A DNA stretch of 64,000 nt from Dyella acidisoli (GTDB lineage: Bacteria; Pseudomonadota; Gammaproteobacteria; Xanthomonadales; Rhodanobacteraceae): NCBI RefSeq assembly GCF_030160295.1, contig NZ_BSOB01000005.1, positions 1-64,000 on the forward strand, in the 5' to 3' direction. Each line of letters opens with the position of its first letter. The stretch's first letter is position 1. Below are positions 19,356 to 28,369 of this stretch, piece by piece. The position numbers and the translations under genes are program-made. The notes beneath the pieces were generated by a model that was not told the origin of the DNA, ran no database searches, and saw nothing but the letters and a program-made list of their open reading frames with translations.

Positions 19356-19873
19356 AAGGTGGTCCCTTTGCGCGCCTCTGATGGCGATGAGTGCGCAACT
19401 TTCTTGGCAACGGTATCGAAGCTCAGTCGTCCCAGCTTCTGAGCAACGGACTCGATACCGAAGAATGGAATGCGGTAGTGGGAATCGAGCGGAAGTTGCT
19501 CGCCATCAACCAGCGCGACGGCCTTGATCTCATCCTTCAGTGCCAACGCAAGCGGGCCGGCGACGAACGAAGCAGCACGGATCACCAGACTGCGTTCTGT
19601 GTAGCCCTTGATCGTTAGAGTCATCTGAGCGTCTCCTGCGATCGGAACGCCCGCCTTCGCTGCCGCCGCCGCATAGCTGGCACGGATCAGCTCAGGCACC
19701 TTGAGCGGCACTCGACATTCCCCACAATCGATGAGAACCGAAATGCTTGGCACGCTTTTCGGCATCGAGCTTGATGCCTTTGGCGCTTCCGTCGTACAGG
19801 CCGACAAGAACAATGCGACGGGCATAAAACCCGGTGCGACCCATCGAGCAAATTTCCCAGGATGACGACTCAT
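19352..19873 (-). CDS. Lipoprotein of unknown function
   Basis: 173 residues. A hydrophobic leader ends in the lipobox LFLSAC (Cys26), followed by a Ser/Pro-rich spacer and a compact domain of about 125 residues (SVLIDCGECRVPLKVPELIR and onward, with a CGEC pair). A hydrophobic stretch SFVAGPLALALKDEIKAVAL lies in the middle. I do not recognise the domain. Overlaps both neighbours by four bases, so it is made with them, probably as part of one cell-envelope function. Confidence 0.72.
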   Translation of the reverse strand: MSRHPGKFARWVAPGFMPVALFLSACTTEAPKASSSMPKSVPSISVLIDCGECRVPLKVPELIRASYAAAAAKAGVPIAGDAQMTLTIKGYTERSLVIRAASFVAGPLALALKDEIKAVALVDGEQLPLDSHYRIPFFGIESVAQKLGRLSFDTVAKKVAHSSPSEARKGTTL

Positions 19874-20058
19874 GTCGGCCCGAGCTCCGGATCAGGAGCA
19901 GGCATTGGAGCGGGGACTGGAGCAGGCACCGCTGGCGGTGGCGGATGCGGCGCAAGAGGCACACAAGCAGATAAGAGCAGCGCCATGAGCACGGTCCCGA
20001 TGGCGAGTCGAGCTATAGGCATGGCAGCATGCTTGAATGAGCCAATCGGCTTGTTCAT
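19870..20058 (-). CDS. Small proline-rich lipoprotein
   Basis: 62 residues. A signal segment (ARLAIGTVLMALLLSAC, lipobox Cys32) is followed by about 30 residues made almost only of Pro, Ala, Val and Met (PAPVPAPMPAPDPE). It is the first gene of the operon that ends at 18894 and overlaps the next gene by four bases. Such tails often act as spacers between the membrane and a partner. The 370 bases upstream (20059-20428) hold no recognisable gene, only the operon promoter and the region beyond the pirin gene. Confidence 0.6.
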   Translation of the reverse strand: MNKPIGSFKHAAMPIARLAIGTVLMALLLSACVPLAPHPPPPAVPAPVPAPMPAPDPELGPT

Positions 20059-20428
20059 TTCTCAAGTTCCTTCAAGTTGGTTCCATCGCTTTCATTAAGC
20101 GAAGGCAGAGCGCTTGATGCAGGAGTGGGCGTGAAGTTGTGAGTAGGGATTTTTCGCATGATAAAAACGCCCGCTGTTCGCTGCGGTCAGGTAGCGTTAG
20201 GCAGGGTAAAATCGGTGCTATAAGGTGCGCCGCGCGACATGCGTTCAATGCGACGGATGCGCTCTATAGTGCAGTGACCCGCAGAATGGCCGTCCAAGCG
20301 CGAGACGGCGCTAGTTAGCAGAAGCTAAAGGCGATCGCGAGTATCGCTATGCAAGTTTGGCCGAAAGCGAGCCGCCTAAAAAGCGGTGCCAGGCATCGAT
20401 GATCTCGTAACGCCAGACGATGTTTCTT

Positions 20429-21172
20429 TTATCGTTGCGTTGAAGTGGAAAGGAGCGGAGCGCCACTGAAGATCATGACCTTGGCATGACCTTGCGGGGC
20501 ATGAAGCTTGATGGTGCGTGGCGCGTCCTGAGCCTGGAAAACGGGAAGCGTGAGGTCATCCAAGGCGAAACGTTGATCGTCAACGTCCACAGCGCCGAAG
20601 ATCGGCATGACGAAGGTGCAATGTCCTGCTGCCACTGGGATAACTAATGCAGCGCCGTCATCCAATGAGATATCGAGCATGTCTACCGTCGTTGGTGTCT
20701 GGAGCGGAGAGTGCACGTTGTTGAAGTGCCCCACGGGTACGCGCACTTTGGCCCCCGGCATCTGCAGAGTAGGAACCTCCTGAGGCTCCAGGCTCAATGC
20801 GGCGGGAGGCATGTTCTGCTGCTCGCGTGGAAGGCTGACGAAAATCTGCAGCGAGTGGACCGTTTTACCGGTTTCGGCGGGGACTTCTTCATGCACGATG
20901 CCGCGCCCGGCGGCCGTCCAATGCAGGCCGCCGGGTTGGATCAGATTGTGCGTGCCGATCGAGTCCTGATTCAGGATGCCGGTTTCCGAATCGAGAAACA
21001 CATACGACACTGCGGAGAAGCCCGCATGAGGATGCGGTGGAAACGTTGGCTCGCTCATCCAGGCGTGATCGACGCCGAGGAACGGATCAATCAGTGCGGC
21101 CATGCCGCGAAGTCCGTAAGCACGGAACCCTTTGCCGTGATTGGCGCGCTGAAGGGCAGCGATCGCGGGCAT
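20429..21172 (-). CDS. Pirin family protein (bicupin)
   Basis: 247 residues. The N-terminal cupin has the pirin metal site: PPHPHAGFSAVSYVF and later HWTAAGRGIVHEE, giving the usual three His and one Glu. The C-terminal half is the second cupin without a metal site. Pirins include quercetinases and redox-responsive proteins; the function here is open. It is the last gene of an operon with an old yellow enzyme and an SDR, a common combination controlled by a LysR regulator, suggesting a role in response to electrophiles or quinones. Confidence 0.9.
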   Translation of the reverse strand: MPAIAALQRANHGKGFRAYGLRGMAALIDPFLGVDHAWMSEPTFPPHPHAGFSAVSYVFLDSETGILNQDSIGTHNLIQPGGLHWTAAGRGIVHEEVPAETGKTVHSLQIFVSLPREQQNMPPAALSLEPQEVPTLQMPGAKVRVPVGHFNNVHSPLQTPTTVDMLDISLDDGAALVIPVAAGHCTFVMPIFGAVDVDDQRFALDDLTLPVFQAQDAPRTIKLHAPQGHAKVMIFSGAPLLSTSTQR

Positions 21173-21183
21173 GTCTTTCTCCC

Positions 21184-22257
21184 TTAGGCTTCCGCGGCTT
21201 CGCGCAGGGAAGGGTAGTCGGTGTAGCCCTTTGCGCTGCCGCCAAAGAACGTGGTGCGATCAGCATTGTTCATCGGTGCATGGGCTTTCAGTCGAGCAAT
21301 GAAATCCGGATTGGCCAGAACCATCTGACCGTAGGCTTCCAGGTCCGCTAATCCGGCGGCCACGTCTTCACCGATCTGATCGCGCTGGCGACCAGGCCGG
21401 TTCACGATCAACGTCTGCTTCCACAGCTTGCGAATGTCCGCCAATAGCGGCTCGTTGCCCTGATGCATGATGTGCACATAGGCAAGACCCAGCATGTTGA
21501 GTTCTGCGATCAGGTAACGATAGAGATCCGGCCCTTCGGCGCCTTCGTCGATACCCCACATGGTCGTGCCAGGTGAGAAGCGGATCGCCGTGCGGTCAGC
21601 CCCGATTTCGTCCGCAATGGCCGTGGCGACTTCGATTGCAAAGCGTGCGCGGTTCTTGATCGATCCGCCGTATTCGTCGGTGCGAACGTTGGCGCTGGGT
21701 GCGAGGAACTGCTGAATGAGATAGGCGTTTGCGCTATGGATCTCGACACCATCGGCGCCGGCTTCGATTGCTCGACGCGCCGCATTACGGAAGTCGTTAA
21801 CGGTTTGGTGCACTTCTTCGGTGGTCAGCGCACGCGGTGCGGGAATGTCCTGCATGCCTTTCATCGTGAACATCGGTGTGTTCGGCGCAATGGCAGAAGG
21901 CGCAACACCTTGGCGGTGATGGGGGGTGTTGTCGGGATGCGACATGCGTCCCGCATGCATGAGCTGGATGAAGATGCGGCCGCCTTTGTCATGCACAGCC
22001 GAGATGACGTCGCGCCAGCCTGCGACGTGCGCGTCGGTGTAAATGCCTGGCGTGGTCAGATAGCCTTGCCCGTCATCGGATGGCTGCGTACCTTCGGTCA
22101 CGATCAGACCCAAGTCCGCGCGTTGCACGTAATACTCGGCAGCCAGTGCTCCTGGCGTGCCATCGAAGTCGGCGCGGCTGCGTGTCATGGGTGCCATCAC
22201 CAAGCGGTTCTGCAAGGTATAGCGGCCGACGCGAACAGGGGAAAAGAGTGGATTCAC
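21184..22257 (-). CDS. Old yellow enzyme, FMN-dependent alkene/nitroester reductase (NemA-like)
   Basis: 357 residues, GTG start with an AGGAT site. TIM barrel with the FMN-site opening LVMAPMTRSRAD, the substrate-activating pair in GVEIHSANAYLIQQFL (His and Asn), RTDEYGGS and C-terminal phosphate-binding residues. The family reduces activated C=C bonds and nitro compounds with NADPH. It sits between the SDR and pirin genes in one operon, eleven bases before pirin. Confidence 0.94.
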   Translation of the reverse strand: MNPLFSPVRVGRYTLQNRLVMAPMTRSRADFDGTPGALAAEYYVQRADLGLIVTEGTQPSDDGQGYLTTPGIYTDAHVAGWRDVISAVHDKGGRIFIQLMHAGRMSHPDNTPHHRQGVAPSAIAPNTPMFTMKGMQDIPAPRALTTEEVHQTVNDFRNAARRAIEAGADGVEIHSANAYLIQQFLAPSANVRTDEYGGSIKNRARFAIEVATAIADEIGADRTAIRFSPGTTMWGIDEGAEGPDLYRYLIAELNMLGLAYVHIMHQGNEPLLADIRKLWKQTLIVNRPGRQRDQIGEDVAAGLADLEAYGQMVLANPDFIARLKAHAPMNNADRTTFFGGSAKGYTDYPSLREAAEA

Positions 22258-22300
22258 GGTGTGATCCTCGAAAGTGATGTGTGGGAAAGCATGTACGTGA

Positions 22301-23203
22301 TTACGAAGTCACGCCCTGGGAAGTTGCCCGAGCGATCAGCGCTTCAGAAGCGCTCAGGAATTGAACGACGTGAGCGTTGGTCAGTCCTGACGACGGCAGG
22401 ATGGATCGCCCTTTCTGGTTGAACATCGCCCCGCTGTGAATCTCAATATCAGGAGACGCCAGTAGCGGGACGATGTGCTGCGCATAGGCATCGACGTTGG
22501 GTGTCATCCACCCGATCAATGTCTCGATGAGGCGGGATTTCAGCGAATGCTTGCCGAGGAAGTTGTCGCGGATGTTGGTCTTGATAAGCCCGGGATTAAG
22601 ACCGAAGAACGTTGCATGCGGATAACGCTTGGCCGCATCGAGCACCAACATTTCATTGCCGGCGACAGTATTCATATGCACCGACATCGCCTTATAGGAC
22701 TTCTCGGCGTTGAAATCGTCGAATGTGCCGATCTGGCCGCTTCCTGGATATCCCATGATGAAGACGCGCGGTTTCATGCGTGCGGCCGCAGAACGCTGCG
22801 CGCCTAGCTTCGGCGCGATGCTGCGCAGAATCGCGTATCGGCTTAGATAGCTGACCGCCATATCCCGCTCAATGCCTTCAGCCGTTGCTTGGCGTTCGGG
22901 CGCGGCAAAGATACCTGTGGTGAAAATGACCAGGTCCAGGGTCTCGGCCGGCAGCAATGCGGCGACACGCTGCGCTTCGCGCATCAGACTCAAATCGGCT
23001 TGGATAAACTCGATGTTGGGCGTGTCGGCGTCGCGGAAGGTTTGACCCACGACGATGACGTGCGCACCGCGCGACGCCAATAAGCGGCTCAATGATCGGC
23101 CAATGCCGCCCGTTCCACCGATGACCGCGACACGCCATCTCTGAAAGTTGAGGCTTGCATCATCCGTGCGATGCCAAGTTACCCGCTTGTCTAGCTTCAC
23201 CAC
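22301..23203 (-). CDS. SDR-fold protein lacking the catalytic YxxxK motif
   Basis: 300 residues. A Rossmann start (VAVIGGTGGIGRSLSRLLA, Gly-rich loop at 29-35) and a DLS acidic turn show the short-chain dehydrogenase fold. Where active members carry YxxxK followed by LAN, this one has HMNTVAGN (His176 and Val180), so Tyr and Lys are both replaced. It may bind NAD(P)H without classical SDR catalysis, or be a divergent enzyme. First gene of the SDR / old yellow enzyme / pirin operon, divergent from the LysR gene. Confidence 0.82.
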   Translation of the reverse strand: MVKLDKRVTWHRTDDASLNFQRWRVAVIGGTGGIGRSLSRLLASRGAHVIVVGQTFRDADTPNIEFIQADLSLMREAQRVAALLPAETLDLVIFTTGIFAAPERQATAEGIERDMAVSYLSRYAILRSIAPKLGAQRSAAARMKPRVFIMGYPGSGQIGTFDDFNAEKSYKAMSVHMNTVAGNEMLVLDAAKRYPHATFFGLNPGLIKTNIRDNFLGKHSLKSRLIETLIGWMTPNVDAYAQHIVPLLASPDIEIHSGAMFNQKGRSILPSSGLTNAHVVQFLSASEALIARATSQGVTS

Positions 23204-23267
23204 GATGCCCTCGAGATCTGGATGCGAACATCATGAGGTGCGCTCCAGGCGGGATAAAGCCGGTATA

Positions 23268-23286
23268 ATGGATAACATTGATCCAT
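23268..23286 (+). promoter_or_regulatory. Probable LysR operator overlapping a TATAAT -10 box
   Basis: ATGGAT, seven bases, then ATCCAT form a perfect inverted repeat with the T-N11-A core typical of LysR-type regulators. It overlaps TATAAT at 23264-23269, a consensus -10 element for the LysR gene; no good -35 was seen. The arrangement fits autorepression plus control of the divergent operon. It also argues that translation starts at 23302 and not 23278. Confidence 0.55.
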
Positions 23287-23301
23287 TTATGGTGCAGTGG
23301 G

Positions 23302-24177
23302 ATGGAGCTTCTGAACGATATGGCCTTGTTTGTCGAGGTCGTCAAAGCCAAGGGCTTTCGGGGTGCTTCTGAGGCGACAGGTGTTCCCAACTCGACCTTG
23401 TCACGGCGAATCAGCATGCTGGAAAAAGCGATCGGCTTGCGCCTTCTGCACCGCACGACACGCAAAGTGGAGCTGACTGAGGCGGGCCAGATCTATTTTG
23501 AACGCTGCAAGCGCATCGTCGACGAGGCCAAACTGGCCCATGAACAGCTGGGTGAAATGCTTGCGCAACCGAGTGGCCTATTGCGCGCATCACTGCCTGT
23601 GGATTTTGCAGTGACTTACATGGCGCCGTTAATTGCCGAGTTTGCGGGGCGCTATCCGGGTATAACTTTTGATTTTGATCTCACGTCACGGCAAGTGGAT
23701 CTGGTGAGTGAACCTTTCGATGTGGCCATTCGAATGGGGCAGCCGGAGAACTCTCGCCTCATCGCGCGTCCAGTGGCCTCTCTGCTGCCGCATCTCTACG
23801 CGTCGCCTCAGTATCTCAAACGCTCAGGCAAGCCCAAAGAACCCGCTGAGCTCAAACAGCACGAATGCCTCAACATCGTGAGAGGCGGTTTATGGGCACT
23901 ACAGCGTGGGGCCAAGTCGGTGCAAGTTTCAGTGGGGAGCCGATTCACGGTCAACAATGTGGGCCTGATACGCCGCTTGGCAACGCTAGGCATGGGCATC
24001 GTTCTGGTGCCAAGGGAAATTGTTGCGGATGATTTGGCTGCAGGGCGACTGGTTCCCGTGCTGCCTGATTGGCATGGAAAGCCCATGCCCGTTTATGCGC
24101 TCACTGAAACGCGCTTGCTCCCGGCGAAGACACAGCGCTTCATCGAGTTTCTCAAGGAGCGTTTGGGGAAGGTCTGA
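23302..24177 (+). CDS. LysR-type transcriptional regulator
   Basis: 291 residues from the ATG at 23302 (MELLNDMALFVEVVKAKGF, the normal family start); an in-frame ATG at 23278 adds eight residues and lies within a few bases of the predicted transcription start. The helix-turn-helix is at about 18-37 (GASEATGVPNSTLSRRISML) and the effector domain follows from about 90 (GLLRASLPVDFAVTYMAPLI). It diverges from the SDR / old yellow enzyme / pirin operon, its likely target. Confidence 0.93.
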   Translation: MELLNDMALFVEVVKAKGFRGASEATGVPNSTLSRRISMLEKAIGLRLLHRTTRKVELTEAGQIYFERCKRIVDEAKLAHEQLGEMLAQPSGLLRASLPVDFAVTYMAPLIAEFAGRYPGITFDFDLTSRQVDLVSEPFDVAIRMGQPENSRLIARPVASLLPHLYASPQYLKRSGKPKEPAELKQHECLNIVRGGLWALQRGAKSVQVSVGSRFTVNNVGLIRRLATLGMGIVLVPREIVADDLAAGRLVPVLPDWHGKPMPVYALTETRLLPAKTQRFIEFLKERLGKV

Positions 24178-24183
24178 TCCTAG

Positions 24184-24209
24184 TTTTTGGCAACAGGCTG
24201 TTCCAAAAA
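24184..24209 (+). terminator. Hairpin terminator after the LysR gene
   Basis: TTTTTGG and AACAG pair with CTGTT and CCAAAAA in a nearly continuous stem starting seven bases after the stop codon. The arms end in A/T runs, so it can act on either strand. The rest of 24210-24359 should hold the promoter of the next gene. Confidence 0.6.
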
Positions 24210-24359
24210 ATGAGATTGCTTCCAGCGCACTCGTTTGATGCAGTCGATGTTTTTCTATTGATGTCCCAAAATGACTTTGGCGGTGTCCTGATGGGAAATT
24301 TACAGTTGTAGCCCTGTCACTACCTTTGCGGAGATTTCTGCGCATATAAGGACAGGGGC

Positions 24360-27239
24360 ATGGCTTTGCATTCGGTAAAAAAGATTTCACGACGTCTTCG
24401 TCGAACATCTATAGCACTGGCGCTATGTTTTTGTGGTTTGGGACCGATGCTGGCAGATGCACAAACGTCATCAACGTTTGTCCATCCTGGCATCGGGCTG
24501 ACTATCCAGGATCTCAATGCCGTGAAGGCTAACCTCGGCAACGCGCCGTGGGCATCGGGGTATCAATTGCTAACAAGCGATTCGAAAGCATCGCTCAGCT
24601 ACACGATGCAAGGTCCGTTTGCACAGGTAAGCCGCAATCCCGATGTCAACCGCAGCGCCTGGGTAAGCGACATGGCGGCGGTCTACGAACTGACGCTGAT
24701 GTGGCACTTCACCGGCAACGCGGCCTATGCGCAAAAGGCGCATGACATTCTGCTGGCCTGGGCCAAGACGCAAACCTCTTTTGGTGGTGCGGAGGCCGCA
24801 TTCGATGTGGGTGATGCGGCGTATCAATACGCGACTGCTGCAGACATCTTGCGTGGCACCTGGTCCGGCTGGACGTCGGCGGATACGTCAATCGTACAGA
24901 ACTATTTCAACACGGTGTTCTGGCCAACGCTCAACATACCGGGCCCCGTGATGAGCGGCTCCCAAGGCATGGAGCAGATTCAGGGCGCTGTGGCCATCGC
25001 CATCTTCGATGACGACCACACCAAGTTTAACCAGGCGCTGCAGGCGTATATCGATGATGCCGATTCCGGTTTGCAGGGCAGTTATCCCAATGGCGAAGTG
25101 ATCGATTCGGGTCGCGACCAAGGCCATGCGCATCTCTATATGGCTGACGCCGCCTGGATAGCCGAGGCGTTCTGGAAGCAGGGCGTCAATGTGTATGGGG
25201 TGCTCGACAATCGCGTCCTGGCGATAGGGGAGTATTACGCACGCTATAACGTGCAGATGCTGCAAACGCCGTCCGTGCCATACATCCCGTTGGGTGGTCC
25301 GGCATGGGGGCTGTTCTCCACCATCTCTTCGACTTACTTCGCCAATCAGCAAGATCGGATGGCAACCAATATTTTGTATAGCGCTTACGCGGTACGCATG
25401 GGCGTGGCAACACCGTGGATCGAGCGTTTGCGGGACAACGAATATGAAGATCTGTTTTCCTTCGTCTATCTGAAGCCCGGCGATGCCTCGACTGCTCTGA
25501 CACCAAGCTTGCCGACGCCACCGGCTACGACTTGGTTGACCAGGGGCCTGACTTCTCAGGATTTGAATAGTCCCACGCCCGCAGGCAATACCACCTTCGG
25601 CAACGGTGTCTGGACTTTGCAAGCCGGTTACAACGGCTGGGATCCCTATTGGGAAAGCAACGATGGCGTTCAATTCGCCTATAAACCCATCACGGGTGAC
25701 TTTGCGTTCATCGCCAAGGTCACTTCACTGAGTGCGGGCGCGAACTCCGGCGCCAAGGCGGGTGTCATGTTCCGCGATACGCTGGAGAACACCAATGAAC
25801 GCGTGTGGCTTGCGGTCGAGCCAGGCTATCAATTCGAACGTAACATCAAGGGATGGACGGGTCTCGCTTACGGCCAAAACAACGAAACCCGTGTGAGTGC
25901 GATTCCCGGCGTTCCGTTCTGGCTGAAGATGCAACGTGTCGGGCAGCGTGTGTCGACCTTTGTATCGGTCGACGGGGCAAGCTGGAGTCCGGCCTCCGTG
26001 GCCGACTTCGCCAACCTTCCTTCCACCATCTACGTTGGGTTATTCGGTACGTCCCACGTACAAGGCACACCGTTCACCGCGACCTTCGGCGACGTGCAAA
26101 TCACCGGTGGCGACGGCGCGGCTTCCGTTTACGTTCCGCCGGCGCCGCACTCCGTTTATGCGTCCGCGGGTGCGGGAAGCGTTTCGTTGCGATGGGATTC
26201 GGCTTACTTGGCCACGTCCTACAACATCAAGCGTGCAACGAGCGCCAATGGGCCGTTCAGCACCATCGCCACGGCTACCAACAACGCCTACATCGACAAC
26301 AACGTAAGTAACGGCACCACCTACTACTACGTTGTCACCGCGACGAATGCTGCCGGCGAAAGCAGTCACTCGCTTATGGACAGCGCCACATCGGTTCAAG
26401 CGGTGAGCAATCTGGCTCTTGCCGGGGGTACGGCATCGGCAAGCAGTTATGGCTATCCGTTTACACCTGCCTCGGCGTTCGACGGCAGTCCACTATCGGA
26501 ATGGGAGATCACCAATTCACCTACGGGGTGGTTGGAATACGACTTCGGATCGCCTCAGTCGATCGTGAGTTATGCACTTTCCAGTCCGCTCTACGAGCCG
26601 AGCTTCGATCCCAGAGGCTGGCAACTGCTTGGTTCCAACGATGGCGTGAATTGGATTGCCGTCGACACCCAAAGCAGTCAGGCTTTTCCATACCGCTCCA
26701 TGACACGCAACTACGCGGTAGCCAACCCGGGCAACTACCGGTACTACCGGCTCAATATCACCTCGAACAACGGTGATTCGTCGCATGTGCAACTAGGTGA
26801 ACTTCAGTTGCTAGGTCGTGGCGGACATGTGCTCGCCAACGACACGTATCACCTGACCAATCGTTGGAATCACAACACGCTGGATACGGCTTCCGCCAAC
26901 AGCGTTCAACAGGCGGTTTACGTCGCGGGTTCCGCTGGCGAGTCATGGATGCTGACGGACACGGGCAGTGGCTTGTACAAAATCGAAGCGGGTAATGGTC
27001 AGGTGCTTGGCTTGCAGGGGGCATCAGCTGCGGGCTGGAGCAGCTTGCAAACGCAAGCCGACACAGGCGCGAGTTTCCAGCGCTGGTACCTGGTTCCGTC
27101 CGGCGACGGCTATTTCAATCTGATTTCGGCTTCATCCGGCATGGCGATGACTCAGGAAACATCGGGCTCGGAACGTATCATTCAGGCCCCCAATGCGAAT
27201 ACGGTCAACCAGCAATGGTATGTGTCCGTGTTGCCATGA
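24360..27239 (+). CDS. Secreted alginate-lyase-like multidomain polysaccharide-active protein
   Basis: 959 residues with a signal peptide ending near 35 (MLADAQ). Residues about 45-370 resemble the alpha/alpha-barrel of the alginate lyase family (MWHFTGNAAYAQKAHDILLA; SGRDQGHAHLYMADAAWIAE, which offers His and Tyr for catalysis). About 390-590 is a beta-sandwich like DUF1349/LamG modules (KAGVMFRDTLENTNERVWLA). About 593-680 is a fibronectin type III domain; 682-810 an F5/8 type C (discoidin) domain (SSYGYPFTPASAFDGSPLSEW); 820-959 a ricin-like trefoil with QRWYL and QQWYV. It probably degrades or binds an acidic polysaccharide outside the cell. The substrate is uncertain because the lyase family also acts on polymers other than alginate. 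Confidence 0.82.
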   Translation: MALHSVKKISRRLRRTSIALALCFCGLGPMLADAQTSSTFVHPGIGLTIQDLNAVKANLGNAPWASGYQLLTSDSKASLSYTMQGPFAQVSRNPDVNRSAWVSDMAAVYELTLMWHFTGNAAYAQKAHDILLAWAKTQTSFGGAEAAFDVGDAAYQYATAADILRGTWSGWTSADTSIVQNYFNTVFWPTLNIPGPVMSGSQGMEQIQGAVAIAIFDDDHTKFNQALQAYIDDADSGLQGSYPNGEVIDSGRDQGHAHLYMADAAWIAEAFWKQGVNVYGVLDNRVLAIGEYYARYNVQMLQTPSVPYIPLGGPAWGLFSTISSTYFANQQDRMATNILYSAYAVRMGVATPWIERLRDNEYEDLFSFVYLKPGDASTALTPSLPTPPATTWLTRGLTSQDLNSPTPAGNTTFGNGVWTLQAGYNGWDPYWESNDGVQFAYKPITGDFAFIAKVTSLSAGANSGAKAGVMFRDTLENTNERVWLAVEPGYQFERNIKGWTGLAYGQNNETRVSAIPGVPFWLKMQRVGQRVSTFVSVDGASWSPASVADFANLPSTIYVGLFGTSHVQGTPFTATFGDVQITGGDGAASVYVPPAPHSVYASAGAGSVSLRWDSAYLATSYNIKRATSANGPFSTIATATNNAYIDNNVSNGTTYYYVVTATNAAGESSHSLMDSATSVQAVSNLALAGGTASASSYGYPFTPASAFDGSPLSEWEITNSPTGWLEYDFGSPQSIVSYALSSPLYEPSFDPRGWQLLGSNDGVNWIAVDTQSSQAFPYRSMTRNYAVANPGNYRYYRLNITSNNGDSSHVQLGELQLLGRGGHVLANDTYHLTNRWNHNTLDTASANSVQQAVYVAGSAGESWMLTDTGSGLYKIEAGNGQVLGLQGASAAGWSSLQTQADTGASFQRWYLVPSGDGYFNLISASSGMAMTQETSGSERIIQAPNANTVNQQWYVSVLP

Positions 27240-27264
27240 GAGATACATGATGTATTCGGTTAAT

Positions 27265-27287
27265 CGGCCCCGCTGAATGCGGGGCCG
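27265..27287 (+). terminator. Strong GC hairpin after the lyase-like gene
   Basis: CGGCCCCGC pairs perfectly with GCGGGGCCG around TGAAT, 25 bases after the stop codon. A loosely T-rich stretch follows (CTCTTTGCTTGTT). The remaining bases to 27682 contain no other gene I can support. Confidence 0.7.
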
Positions 27288-27682
27288 TGATGCTCTTTGC
27301 TTGTTACAAGCCAATAACTGCCTACGGCCGGCCATCGGTGCTTATCCCAAAAAATCGTCATTCACGCCATTTCCACGCTGCCTCGTGATAGCTTCGCGCC
27401 GCTCTTGGGGAATTCAGGAATTCATTTTAGTCGGCCAGGATTGGTCAATTCGCTGCATCTAGAAATGGTCGTCGAGTTTTCGGCGTCATTTTGGCGTTTC
27501 TACTGGTTGGCTGCTTCTCCAGCTGCACGCTGGTGCATTTCATCAAGCTTTTTGTTGGCAATCGAACGACAGTTCGACTGCGGTTGAGTCTTGGCCGTAG
27601 TTTTTCCGTCTGGAGAAATTTCGGCAGTCATGTCACCGAAGTAAGGGCCATTCGTTGTATCCCTTCAACAAGGAGAGCCAAT

Positions 27683-28240
27683 ATGCGCATGAAGAACACT
27701 CGCTTAGGCTATTTTCTGGCATGCGGCGTGTCATCGTTGATCGCCATGTCTTATGGAGAAGCTGCTTTCGCGGCTCCCGTCACAGGGACAGCAAAGGTGC
27801 AGTTGACCCATGTGTTCGCGACGTTGCAGACAGGTCAGCCCGATCCAAAGCCTGAAGATACCGCCGCCTGCCGCAAACAGGTGTCGTCACCTAACTCTCG
27901 GTACTTTGGCGTCACCGTCACGACGCGCTACTCCATCGATGCGCAGTCGCTGATGATGAGTGCATCATCGTCGCTGCCGTCTCCGAAAGCCACGCTACCG
28001 CTTATGCTGACTATTCAGCTCTCAGCGCTCGGTCTGGCGAATCAGTACGCCTTCGGCGCATTCCGTCCGACCGCACTGCCTGACACCTACGTGTTGTTCT
28101 CTATCGGGCTCGACTTCAAGGGCGCGAAATCGTCGGTGCTGGTTCTTAATGCCGATAAGGATTACAACTGCCTCGTCACCAGCGATCCGAAACCCTTCGA
28201 AAGTGGGTTGGGCGCAAAGCTTGGGGCCGATCAGAAATAA
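27683..28240 (+). CDS. Exported protein of unknown function
   Basis: 185 residues from the ATG at 27683, preceded by AAGGAGAG; an upstream in-frame ATG at 27491 has no ribosome site and adds an implausible leader. Signal peptide to about residue 29 (ACGVSSLIAMSYGEAAFAAP). The mature part is Ser/Ala-rich, with two Cys (ACRKQ, YNCLV) probably forming a disulfide and an alternating pattern that suggests beta strands. I do not recognise the family. It stands alone, between hairpins. Confidence 0.65.
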   Translation: MRMKNTRLGYFLACGVSSLIAMSYGEAAFAAPVTGTAKVQLTHVFATLQTGQPDPKPEDTAACRKQVSSPNSRYFGVTVTTRYSIDAQSLMMSASSSLPSPKATLPLMLTIQLSALGLANQYAFGAFRPTALPDTYVLFSIGLDFKGAKSSVLVLNADKDYNCLVTSDPKPFESGLGAKLGADQK

Positions 28241-28263
28241 AGATATTCGACGGCGCCTCGTAG

Positions 28264-28294
28264 ATGGCGCGCTATCTTTTGGTTGGCGCGCCAT
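28264..28294. terminator. Hairpin between the exported protein gene and the peptidase-like gene
   Basis: ATGGCGCGC pairs perfectly with GCGCGCCAT around a 13-base loop, 23 bases after the stop codon at 28240. No T-run follows. Confidence 0.5.
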
Positions 28295-28369
28295 ACTTTG
28301 TCGATACATTGTGTTCGTAGGGAAGGCGCGGCAGGAAACGTGAGCAGGACTTCAACGGGGTAAGGGCTG

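Noticed and set aside
27491-27682. Upstream extension of the exported protein gene to an ATG at 27491
   Set aside because: The extension lacks a ribosome site and protein-like character, while the ATG at 27683 has AAGGAGAG and opens a proper signal peptide.
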